From the NCBI RefSeq assembly GCF_900109915.1, contig NZ_FOBU01000002.1, positions 1,381,170-1,445,169 on the forward strand: a DNA stretch of 64,000 nucleotides. Direction: 5' to 3'. The translations under genes were made by a program, and so were the position numbers. The stretch's first letter is position 1, and each line of letters starts with the position of its first letter. The notes under the pieces are model-generated. The model had not been told where the DNA came from. It searched no databases and worked only from the letters and a program-made list of their open reading frames with translations. Source of the DNA: Luteibacter sp. UNCMF331Sha3.1. GTDB lineage: Bacteria > Pseudomonadota > Gammaproteobacteria > Xanthomonadales > Rhodanobacteraceae. Shown in pieces: positions 1 through 8,887 of the stretch.

Positions 1-523
1 TGCTGGCTTCCGTCTCGGCGTATTCGCCCTCGCCGAACACCTTGTGGCGAATGCGGCCTTCGCCGTCGACGATGTAGAGCGCCGGCCAGTATTCGTTGTC
101 GAACGCCTGCCAGACCGCGTGATCGCTGTCGACCGCGACGGGGAAGCCCGGGGCGATGTCAGTCACCGCGCGGCGGACGTTCTCGAGATTCTTCTCGAAC
201 GCGAACTCGGGCGAATGCACGCCGATGACCACCAGGCCGTGACCGGCGTAGTGCTGCGCCCAGGCACGCAGGAACGGCACCTGGCGTAGCGAATTGATGC
301 AGGAGTAGGTCCAGAAGTCGACCAGCACCACCTTGCCCCGCAGCGACGCGGCGGTGAGTGCGGGAGAGCCGATCCACGTCGTCGCGCCGTCGAGCGTGGG
401 CAACCGGCCTTCGACCGGCAGCGTGGATTTCGCCTCCACAGGCGGCGCGACCTGTGCGATGGCGGCGCCGGAGGCCATGCCCAGGCCGAGGAGAACAGGG
501 AAGGTGAGCAGGCGTCGGACCAT
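1..523 (-). CDS. Thioredoxin-like redoxin, exported (3' end outside window)
   Basis: Partial gene; the C-terminus lies beyond the left edge. From the ATG at 523 the protein has a short basic N-terminus and a hydrophobic signal segment ending near AIAQ, then a redoxin/TlpA-like domain with the typical DFWTYSCIN motif followed by YIVDGEGRIRH. It is probably a periplasmic thiol-disulfide or peroxiredoxin-like protein. Family members usually carry CxxC here, but the motif reads C-I-N-S (Cys75, Ser78 from this start), so the resolving cysteine is missing and a dithiol mechanism is unlikely. An alternative in-frame ATG lies at 535. Neither start has a convincing ribosome binding site. It is transcribed away from the large surface-protein gene. 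Confidence 0.75.
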   Translation of the reverse strand, partial: MVRRLLTFPVLLGLGMASGAAIAQVAPPVEAKSTLPVEGRLPTLDGATTWIGSPALTAASLRGKVVLVDFWTYSCINSLRQVPFLRAWAQHYAGHGLVVIGVHSPEFAFEKNLENVRRAVTDIAPGFPVAVDSDHAVWQAFDNEYWPALYIVDGEGRIRHKVFGEGEYAETEAS

Positions 524-662
524 GGTCGGGCACATCGAGTGAAGGGGATGAGGCGCTCATCTGACTACGAAAGGCGCACCGAACGCTTGCACCGCCATGT
601 GGCCCGCTCCGTTGCCAATCGCGGGTTGGAAACGACGGGACAATAAATGTCGTCGCATGAGA

Positions 663-691
663 TTGCGACGTACATCACAGACAGGTACAGT
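663..691 (+). promoter_or_regulatory. Possible sigma-70 promoter in the 5' region of the surface-protein operon
   Basis: TTGCGA (663-668), a 17-nt spacer, then TACAGT (686-691); each hexamer matches 4 of 6 consensus bases. The region 536-982 is about 450 bases between divergent genes and holds no convincing gene. The open frame that extends the surface protein leftwards to 647 has no signal peptide in the right place, so I treat this stretch as leader and promoter DNA. Weak pattern evidence only. Confidence 0.3.
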
Positions 692-982
692 ACGCGCCGT
701 TCCGCGTCCGATTCGCGGCGAGCCGTCACGACGGCCGACAACCAAAGCCAGCGTCCGGAACAGGGGCCGGACGCAGATCGCCGCACACCGCGACGATCGA
801 TGAGCTTGCGCATGGCGCATCACACCTTGACCTCCCGTACCCGCTCTCGCGGCGTGCGGCGGGCCAGTGCGTGTCTGCCGCCGGCCGACTCACTCCCGCA
901 GAAAGCTTTCCCCGGCGCGCATTTTCCGGAATGCGCGCCGCGGGTTCGTGTTGCCGAACGAAATGCCATGAGGGCACGTGAC

Positions 983-3900
983 ATGCAGTCCGTAACGTCG
1001 TCGATCCGTTCTCCGCGCCGTCGCTTCGCGCGCGCGCTCGCCGCCCTGATGGCGCTGGCGGGCGCCACCCCCGCGTTCGCCGCCGCCGATCTGGTGGTGA
1101 ACAACAACCCGGTGACCGATCCGGTCGCCGCCGGCGCCATCGCCGAGTTCACCGTCCGCGTCGACAACAATGGAACCACGGGCGCGACGTCGGTGCAGAT
1201 GATCGACACGATTCCGGCCGGCGCGACGTATGTCGGCTCGCGTGCGCCGACGCCCGGTACCGTGTCGTGCGGCGCCGCAGTGGGGAACAAGGTCACCTGC
1301 GCGATGGGCAACATCGCCTCCGGCGGTTCCGCGTCCATCGTCATCCAGATGCGTACGTCGGGCCCCGGCACCCTGACCAATGTGGCGAGCGCCACGTCCA
1401 ACGAGGGACCGGCCGGTCCGGCCGGCACCGACGTGCCCAAGAACGTGAACGTGCTGCAGGGTGCGGACCTCGCGCTGACGGCGACGCAGACGACCGCGAC
1501 GCCCCAGGCCGGCAGCACGCTGGGCTACACCTTCACGGCCACCAACAACGGCCCGAACGATGCCACCTCGGTGCGTGTCCAGGCATCGCTGCCGCAGAAC
1601 TACGCCGTGGTGGCCGGATCGCTTCCGTCCGCCTGCTCGGTCGCCGCACAGACCCTGACCTGCAACGTCCCGGGTACGCTGGCGACCGGTGCATCCGTCA
1701 GCTACACGATCAACGGCATCGTCGGCGCGGCCAACGGTTCGACCCTGACCCTCACGGGCAGCGTCATCGTCACGTCCACGTCGGCGGCGCAGGATCCCGA
1801 CAGCTCGAACAACGGGGTCACGCTCAACGCGAGCGTGCAGCCGGGCACGGACCTGAAGCTGGTGAAGACGGCGAGCCGCGCCTCGCCCCTCATCCAGGGC
1901 GATACGTTCAACTACGTGCTGGCCACGTCGTATTCCGGCGACGCGCCGGTCGCACTGAAGGTCACGGACACGGTGCCCGCCGAGTTCAGGGTGAACGGCA
2001 CGCCCACCGGCACGGGCTGGAGCTGCTCGGCGGCCGGGCAGGTCGTGACGTGTTCGCGGACCGCCGCGACCGTCGCTGGCGCCAACGTGGCGCTTCCGAA
2101 CATCACGGTGCCGGTGCTCGCGCAGACGGTCGCATCCGGCGTCGCCAACACGGCCACCGCGTCGAGCGACACGCCGGAAATCAATCCGGCCAACAACAGC
2201 GGCTCGGTGATCCTGACCACGCTCGCCCCGTCGTCGGACCTGCAGGCGTTCAAGACCGGCCCGAACCCGGCGCTGGCGACCGTGGGCTCCAGCTTCGACT
2301 GGGCGATCTCGCTGAAGAACAACGGACCGTCGAAGCTGACCGGCACCGCGCGCATGGTGGACACGCTCCCCGTCGGCATCACCGTCACGGCCTACGTGGG
2401 CAATGGGTGGACCTGCGCCCCGGCGCTGCCGTTCACCACGACGGCCGGCGATCGCACGATGACCTGCACGCGCGACTACACCGCGGCCGCGCCGCTGGCG
2501 GTGAACGGCACGAGCCAGGCCGTGACGTACACGGTCGCGTCCAACGTCAACGGGCCGCTGACCAACGGCATGTGCGTGTCCGCGGTGCCGTCGTCGACGG
2601 ATACGCCGGCCCCCGATGCCAACGCCTCGAACGATTGCGTGTCGTCGGGCGTCGGCGTGTCGGACGGTGCGGACTCCGCCGATCTGCGCGTCGTCAAGAC
2701 CGCCGACAAGGCGAGCCTGCCGGCCGGCGACGTGCTGACGTACACGATGGAGGTGATCAACGATGGCCAGAGCACGTCGAAGGCCGTCGTGCTCACGGAC
2801 CTGCTCGACACGCTCATCAACGCGAACACCGCCGCGACGGGCGCGGGCTTCATCAGCGCCACCGTGACCAACCCCGGTGCGACCGCGGGCACATGCTCGG
2901 CGAGCGGCGTCACATCGACCAGCATCAACCTGTCGTGCAACGTCGGCGACGTGCTGAAGTGCACGGCCGGCGCGTGCCCGACCGTCACGGTGAAGGTCCG
3001 CCCGGGCGGCGATGGCGGCGCGCGCACGAACAGCGCGTTCGTCGTATCCAACATCACCGCCGATCCGGACTACGGCAATAACAACGGCGCGGTGACGACC
3101 ACGACCGAGGCGCGCGCGGACATGACGGTCGCCGTGTCGGGCACGCCGACGCCGGCGACGGCGGGGCAGAACCTGACACTGGTCTATACGGTGAAGAACG
3201 GCGACTACAGCAAGGCGCTCGACGCCGCGCTAGCCGCCGTGCTTCCGGTCAATACCGTCTTCGTGTCCGCGACGCCGAGCGGCGGCGGAAGCTGCACCAC
3301 CCAGCCAGGCGCCAACGCGCTCATCACCGGCGCCAACGCGAACCTCGGTTGCAGCTGGACGGCCGGCCTGGGGCGCAACGTCACGCAGACCGTCACGGTG
3401 ATCGTGCGCCCGACCGATGCGAGCCGTAACACCACGCTGAACTCGACCGCCTCCGTCTCCACGAGCACCACCGAACTCGACGCCACGAACAACACGGGAC
3501 AGGTCGCCGTGCCGGTGAGTGCGCCGATCGTCGACCTGTCCGCGGGTATTTCGGACAGCCCGGATCCCGTCGCGGTCGGCGACAACGTCACGCTGACGCT
3601 GACGCTCACGAACAACGGCCCGTCGTTCGCGGAGAACCCGCATCTCGTCGCGAATCTGCCCGCCTCGTTGCTCTCGTTCCAGTCGCTGACCTCGACGGGT
3701 GTGTGCACCTCGCCCGCGGTCGGCGCCGTGAACGGCACGATCGAGTGCGTCTGGCCGGGTGTCGCCAGCGGCAACAGCCTGACGGCGAGCGTGCTCCTGC
3801 AAGGCATCGCCAAGGGCAACGCGGTGCAGACGAAGCTGACGGTGAGCTCGGACGAGACGGCCTCGTTCGAGTCCAATACCGCGAACAACGTGCAGACCGA

Positions 3901-6900
3901 AGGCACGACGGTCCGCGCGAAGGCGGACCTCGCGGTGACGAGCAAGGTCGCCATGCCGACGACGGTCGCGTACCGCGACGCCTTCAGCTATGTCGTCACC
4001 GTGACGAACAACGGCCCCGGCGCCGCCGACGACGTGGTCGTCAACGACAACCTGCCGGCGGGCATGGTCCTTGCGGGCACGCCGTCGATCGCTCCGGGTC
4101 GCGCGTCCGATTTCCCCACGCTCGGCACCTGCACGGGCACGACCGGCGCGACGTCGTTCACCTGCGCGCTGGGTAACGACATGGCACTGAGCGCGACGGC
4201 GGCCATCACCGTGCCCGTGCGCGTCACCACGGCGCCGAACGCGAATCCGGCGACCTATACCAACACGGCGACTATCACCACGTCGTCGCGAGACCCGGTG
4301 CCGGCGAACGACAGCAACAGCGGTAGCGTGTCGATCACGACCTCGTCGCTCGCCGGTTCGGTGTACGCCGATGCGAACGCCAACGGCGTGCGCGACGGCG
4401 GCGAGAACGGTATCGCCGGTGTGACCGTGAAACTCACGGGCACGGCGACGGACGGCAGCACCGTGTCGTTCACGAAGGTGACCGATAACGCCGGTGCCTA
4501 TCGCTTCGACTTCCTCCCCGCCGGCACCTACACCATCACCGAGACGCAGCCGGCCACCGGCTGGGTCGATGGCGTCGACGTCGCAGGGACCGCGGGCGGT
4601 TCGGCCGGCAACGACGTGGTCACCGCGATCCCGCTCCTCGCGAACAAGGCGGAGACCGGTTACGACTTCGGCGAACTGCCGCTCTCGGGCATCGATGGCA
4701 CTGTCTATCGCGACCTGAACAACGACGGGTTGATCGCCGGTGCCGGCGAAACCGGCATCCCTGGCGTGTCCGTCACGCTCACGGGCACGGATGATCGCGG
4801 CCAGGCGGTGAACGTCACGACCGTGACGACCGCGGCAGGCAAGTACGCGTTCGACGGCCTGCGTCCCGGCACCTACACCGTGACCGAAACGCAGCCGGCC
4901 GGCTTCCTCGGCGGCAAGGCGACGCCGGGTACCGGCGCCACCACGGCAGGTACGGCCGACGCGAACGGCGACGTCGTCGCGGGCATCACGCTGGCGGTCG
5001 GTCAGCGCGGCACCGCGTACAACTTCGGCGAGCTGCCGCCCACCGGGCTGTCCGGTTCGGTCTTCATCGACGCGAATCGCAACGGTGTCCACGACGGGGC
5101 GGAGACCGCTGGCGTCGCCGGCGTCACGATCACGCTGACTGGCACGGACGACCTCGGCGCGGCGGTGTCGCTGACCACCACGACCGACGCGGCGGGCGGT
5201 TACCAGTTCGCGAACCTGCGACCGGGTACCTACGCGATCGTCGAAACCCAGCCCGCGCAGTGGACCGATGGCGCGGAAGCCGTCGGCAAGGTGGGCGGCG
5301 CGACGCGCGGCACCCTCGTCGGCAACGACCACATCGGCAGCATCGCGCTCGCCGCGGGCGAGAGTGGCGCCGGTTACGACTTCGGCGAGCTCGGCCAGGG
5401 CCTGATGGGCTTCGTGTACGTCGACGCCAACGAGAACGGCGTGCGCGACAGCGGCGAAGCCGGCATCGCGGGCGTCACGGTCACCGTGACCAACACCGCC
5501 GGCGGCGCGAGCGAGACGGCCGTGACGGACGCGTCGGGCGCCTATGCGTTCAGCAACCTCCCGGCCGGTACCTATCGCATCGCCGAGACGCAGCCCCCGC
5601 AGTACCTCGACGGCGCCGAGCAGGTCGGTTCGCTGGGCGGTACGCACGCCGCGAACGACGTGTTCGACGGCATCGTGCTCGGCGTGTCGCAGGTCGGCAC
5701 CAACTACAACTTCGGCGAACTCACGGCGCGGCTCGCCGGCAGCGTGTTCGTCGATGCCGATAACGACGGCATCCGCGACGCGGGCGAACCCGGCCTCGCG
5801 GGCGTCACCGTGACGCTGACCGGCACAAATACGCTCGGACAGGCGGTGAACGTCACCGTGACCACCGACGCCAGCGGCAATTACGTGTTCACCGGCCTCC
5901 TGCCGTCGAACGCGGCGGGCTACACGATCACCGAGACGCAGCCCGGCGCGTACGCCGACGGCACCGAGCACATCGGCAGCCTCGGCGGCACGGCGGGCGC
6001 GGCGGGAACGAGCGTCATCAGCGGGATTCCGGTCGGCCCCGGCGCGAAGGGCGCGGCGTACGACTTCGGCGAACGCACCGGTGGCATCGCGGGTTCGGTC
6101 TATTTCGACGCGAACAACGACGGTACGCGCCAGGGTGGCGAGAAGGCCATCGGCGGCGTCACGGTGCATCTGACCGGGACGGACGTCGACGGCCGCGTCG
6201 TCGACGCGACGACGACCACGGCGGCGGACGGCACCTACCTGTTCGGCGGCCTGACCACCGCGGGACCGGGCGGCTACACCGTGACGGAAACGCAGCCGGC
6301 GACGTATCTCGACGGTCGCGCCGTCAACGGCAAACTCGACGGCGCCGCCTGCGCGGCGTGCGACGTCGCCACGCCGAACCGCATCGGCACGATTCCGTTC
6401 GACCCGGCACACACGTTCACCGAGTTCGACTTTCCGGAGATCACGCCGGGATCGATCGCGGGCACGGTGTACGACGATATCGACGGCAATCACCAGGCCG
6501 ACAAGAACGAAGGGCTCGGCGGCGTCACGGTAACGCTGACCGGCATCGACGACCAGGGTACGTCGGTCACGAAGACGGCGACGACGGCGGCGGACGGCAC
6601 GTACACCTTCGACGGCCTGCGTCCGGGTACCTACACGGTGACCGAAACGCAGCCGGCGGGCCTCGGCGACGTGTCGACGCATGCCGGCAACCTCGGCGGC
6701 ACCATCGCGACCGACGCGGTGAGCAACATCGTGCTGACGCCCGGCACCGCCGCCACCGGTTACGACTTCGTGGACCACGGCAACGTGCTCTCGGGCGCCG
6801 TGTATTTCGACAAGAACGGTAACGGCAAGCACGAAGCGGGCGAGCCGGGCCTTGCCGGCATTCCCGTCGTGCTGAGCGGGAAGGGCGCGGATGGATCGAC

Positions 6901-8887
6901 CATCGCGCGCACGACGACCACGGCAGCCGACGGCGGCTACCAGTTCGCCGGTCTCGTCGCGGGCACGTACACCGTGACCGAAACGCAGCCGCCGCTCTAC
7001 AAGGATGGTGGCGTGCAGGTCGGTACCGCCGGCGGCACCGCGGGCAAGAACGCCGTGACCGCGATCGTGCTGTCGCCGGGTGCGAATGCCAATGGCTACG
7101 ACTTCCCCGAACTCACGGGCGCCGACGGCACCATCGCCGGTACCGTGTGGCTGAACCAGCCGTCGGGCAACCCATCGAGCCAGGATCCGGGCGAGCCGGG
7201 CCTGCCGGGCTGGAGCGTCGAGCTCTACCGCGACGGCGCGCGCGTGCCGGGCGTCGCGGCGGCGGTGACCGACGCGGGCGGCCATTACCTGCTGACCGGC
7301 GTGCCGGCGCAGGGCGGCTACGAGATCCGCTTCCTCAGCCCGAACGGCGTCTACTACGGCTATCCCTTGTCGCAGGACCCGGACACGCAGTGGAACGGTA
7401 CCGTCGATCACGGCGCGGCCGTCCCCGAGATCCGCGGCGCGACCGTGGGTTCCGGCATCGGCGTCGTGCAGCAGGATCTTCCGCTCGATCCGAGCGGCGT
7501 GATCTACGATTCCGTGACGCGTGCGCCGCTGGCCGGTGCGCGGGTGACGCTGCTCGATCCGAGCGGCATGCCGGTACCGTCGCAGTTCCTGGCGGGCGGT
7601 GCGTCCAACGTCACGCAGACCACGGGTCCGGACGGTTTCTACCAGTTCCTGCTGCTGCCGGGTTCGCCGACCGGCGCGTACACGTTGCGCGTTGAGCCAC
7701 CGGTGGGCTACCTGCCGCCGCCGTCGGGCATCCATGCCCCGGCCGGCAAGTCGTTCACCGTGCCGGGCGGCACCACGACGTACCACCTGTCGAACCTCGC
7801 TTCGCCCCCGTCGTCGGGCGACCTGCCGCCGTACTACCTGTCGTTCGTCATCACGCCGAACTCGGTCGGCGTCGCGGGCAACCACATCCCGGTGGACCCG
7901 GTGCTGCAGGGGGCGCTTCGCGTGCGCAAGACGACGTCGAAGCTCAACGTCTCCAAGGGCGACCTGGTGCCGTACACGATCGAGGTGACCAACACGCTCG
8001 CCGTGACGGTGCCCGACGTCGCCGTGCGCGATCTCGTGCCGGCGGGCTTCAAGTACCGCAACGACAGCGCCCGTGTCGATGGCGTGGCGCGCGAGCCGGT
8101 GATGAACGGCCGCACGCTGACCTGGCCCGACCTGACCTTCGCGCCGAACCAGACGCGCGTGGTGCAGCTCGTGCTGGTGATCGGTAGCGGTGTGGGCGAG
8201 GGCGAATACACGAACAACGCGTGGGCGCTCAACCAGATCGCCGACCGTGTCGTGTCGAACACCGGCACGGCCGTGGTGCGCATCGTTCCCGACGCGACCT
8301 TCGACTGCGCCGACCTCATCGGCAAGGTGTTCGACGATCGCAACGGCAACGGCTACCAGGACCAGGGCGAACCCGGCGTGCCGGCGATCCGCCTCGCGAC
8401 GCCGCGTGGCCTCGTGGTCACCACGGATGCCGAGGGCCGTTACCACGTGCCGTGCGCCGACGTGCCGGAGCACGACCGCGGCGCCAATTACGTCATGAAG
8501 CTCGACGAGCGCAGCCTGCCGACCGGCTATCGCCTGACGACCGAGAACCCGGGCGACGTGCGCCTGACCGCGGGCAAGATGGCGAAGCTCAACTTCGGCG
8601 TCGCGCTGCATCGCGTCGTTCGCCTCGACGTCTCGTCGGCCGCGTTCGCGGGCGACGGCAACGGTCTCGCGCGCACCTATGCCGACCAGCTTCCTTCGCT
8701 CTACGAGCGGATGAAGGGCCAGCCCGTGGTGCTGCGTCTCGCGTATCACCTCGCCGCCGGCGAGACGCGCGACGTGGCGAACAAGCGCCTGCGCGCGCTG
8801 GAGCATCGGATCGACGACGACTGGGAACGCTCCGGCGACCGGCCGCCCGTCGTGATCGAACAGGAAGTCATCGAGGTGCAGCCATGA
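983..8887 (+). CDS. Giant exported DUF11 / SdrD-B repeat surface protein
   Basis: About 2,634 residues. I choose the ATG at 983 because it is followed directly by a signal peptide (basic RSPRRRFAR, hydrophobic core, cleavage near AFAA) and a GAGGG-like site lies just upstream; an ATG at 968 is also possible. In order: eight DUF11 repeats (about 35-1120) with the usual NNGP motifs; nine clear SdrD-B-like/Cna-B-type domains (about 1123-2130) carrying D-x-N-x-NG-x-x-D calcium-binding-like loops and T-E-T-Q-P strands; a divergent Cna-B-like stretch; a ninth DUF11 repeat (about 2309-2433); a last SdrD-B unit; and a conserved-looking C-terminal region of about 100 residues. There is no LPXTG or transmembrane anchor. 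Its stop overlaps the start of the barrel gene (ATGA), so the two are cotranscribed and probably act together at the cell surface. Adhesin or structural function is inference. Confidence 0.85.
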   Translation: MQSVTSSIRSPRRRFARALAALMALAGATPAFAAADLVVNNNPVTDPVAAGAIAEFTVRVDNNGTTGATSVQMIDTIPAGATYVGSRAPTPGTVSCGAAVGNKVTCAMGNIASGGSASIVIQMRTSGPGTLTNVASATSNEGPAGPAGTDVPKNVNVLQGADLALTATQTTATPQAGSTLGYTFTATNNGPNDATSVRVQASLPQNYAVVAGSLPSACSVAAQTLTCNVPGTLATGASVSYTINGIVGAANGSTLTLTGSVIVTSTSAAQDPDSSNNGVTLNASVQPGTDLKLVKTASRASPLIQGDTFNYVLATSYSGDAPVALKVTDTVPAEFRVNGTPTGTGWSCSAAGQVVTCSRTAATVAGANVALPNITVPVLAQTVASGVANTATASSDTPEINPANNSGSVILTTLAPSSDLQAFKTGPNPALATVGSSFDWAISLKNNGPSKLTGTARMVDTLPVGITVTAYVGNGWTCAPALPFTTTAGDRTMTCTRDYTAAAPLAVNGTSQAVTYTVASNVNGPLTNGMCVSAVPSSTDTPAPDANASNDCVSSGVGVSDGADSADLRVVKTADKASLPAGDVLTYTMEVINDGQSTSKAVVLTDLLDTLINANTAATGAGFISATVTNPGATAGTCSASGVTSTSINLSCNVGDVLKCTAGACPTVTVKVRPGGDGGARTNSAFVVSNITADPDYGNNNGAVTTTTEARADMTVAVSGTPTPATAGQNLTLVYTVKNGDYSKALDAALAAVLPVNTVFVSATPSGGGSCTTQPGANALITGANANLGCSWTAGLGRNVTQTVTVIVRPTDASRNTTLNSTASVSTSTTELDATNNTGQVAVPVSAPIVDLSAGISDSPDPVAVGDNVTLTLTLTNNGPSFAENPHLVANLPASLLSFQSLTSTGVCTSPAVGAVNGTIECVWPGVASGNSLTASVLLQGIAKGNAVQTKLTVSSDETASFESNTANNVQTEGTTVRAKADLAVTSKVAMPTTVAYRDAFSYVVTVTNNGPGAADDVVVNDNLPAGMVLAGTPSIAPGRASDFPTLGTCTGTTGATSFTCALGNDMALSATAAITVPVRVTTAPNANPATYTNTATITTSSRDPVPANDSNSGSVSITTSSLAGSVYADANANGVRDGGENGIAGVTVKLTGTATDGSTVSFTKVTDNAGAYRFDFLPAGTYTITETQPATGWVDGVDVAGTAGGSAGNDVVTAIPLLANKAETGYDFGELPLSGIDGTVYRDLNNDGLIAGAGETGIPGVSVTLTGTDDRGQAVNVTTVTTAAGKYAFDGLRPGTYTVTETQPAGFLGGKATPGTGATTAGTADANGDVVAGITLAVGQRGTAYNFGELPPTGLSGSVFIDANRNGVHDGAETAGVAGVTITLTGTDDLGAAVSLTTTTDAAGGYQFANLRPGTYAIVETQPAQWTDGAEAVGKVGGATRGTLVGNDHIGSIALAAGESGAGYDFGELGQGLMGFVYVDANENGVRDSGEAGIAGVTVTVTNTAGGASETAVTDASGAYAFSNLPAGTYRIAETQPPQYLDGAEQVGSLGGTHAANDVFDGIVLGVSQVGTNYNFGELTARLAGSVFVDADNDGIRDAGEPGLAGVTVTLTGTNTLGQAVNVTVTTDASGNYVFTGLLPSNAAGYTITETQPGAYADGTEHIGSLGGTAGAAGTSVISGIPVGPGAKGAAYDFGERTGGIAGSVYFDANNDGTRQGGEKAIGGVTVHLTGTDVDGRVVDATTTTAADGTYLFGGLTTAGPGGYTVTETQPATYLDGRAVNGKLDGAACAACDVATPNRIGTIPFDPAHTFTEFDFPEITPGSIAGTVYDDIDGNHQADKNEGLGGVTVTLTGIDDQGTSVTKTATTAADGTYTFDGLRPGTYTVTETQPAGLGDVSTHAGNLGGTIATDAVSNIVLTPGTAATGYDFVDHGNVLSGAVYFDKNGNGKHEAGEPGLAGIPVVLSGKGADGSTIARTTTTAADGGYQFAGLVAGTYTVTETQPPLYKDGGVQVGTAGGTAGKNAVTAIVLSPGANANGYDFPELTGADGTIAGTVWLNQPSGNPSSQDPGEPGLPGWSVELYRDGARVPGVAAAVTDAGGHYLLTGVPAQGGYEIRFLSPNGVYYGYPLSQDPDTQWNGTVDHGAAVPEIRGATVGSGIGVVQQDLPLDPSGVIYDSVTRAPLAGARVTLLDPSGMPVPSQFLAGGASNVTQTTGPDGFYQFLLLPGSPTGAYTLRVEPPVGYLPPPSGIHAPAGKSFTVPGGTTTYHLSNLASPPSSGDLPPYYLSFVITPNSVGVAGNHIPVDPVLQGALRVRKTTSKLNVSKGDLVPYTIEVTNTLAVTVPDVAVRDLVPAGFKYRNDSARVDGVAREPVMNGRTLTWPDLTFAPNQTRVVQLVLVIGSGVGEGEYTNNAWALNQIADRVVSNTGTAVVRIVPDATFDCADLIGKVFDDRNGNGYQDQGEPGVPAIRLATPRGLVVTTDAEGRYHVPCADVPEHDRGANYVMKLDERSLPTGYRLTTENPGDVRLTAGKMAKLNFGVALHRVVRLDVSSAAFAGDGNGLARTYADQLPSLYERMKGQPVVLRLAYHLAAGETRDVANKRLRALEHRIDDDWERSGDRPPVVIEQEVIEVQP
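4349..7128 (+). repeat. Tandem SdrD-B-like coding repeats (eight units, then a ninth)
   Basis: Units of roughly 335-360 bases start near 4349, 4684, 5041, 5392, 5728, 6080, 6442 and 6778, with a divergent ninth near 7129. Each opens with a G-S/T-V-Y/F-x-D-x-N-x-NG block and contains GTYTVTETQP-like and YDFGEL-like strands. The protein repeats are clear, but at DNA level they are diverged, so they are not recent duplications. Confidence 0.8.

Noticed and set aside
647-982. Upstream extension of the giant surface protein to 647
   Set aside because: It would bury the signal peptide after 112 residues of low-complexity sequence; the ATG at 983 gives a proper export signal.
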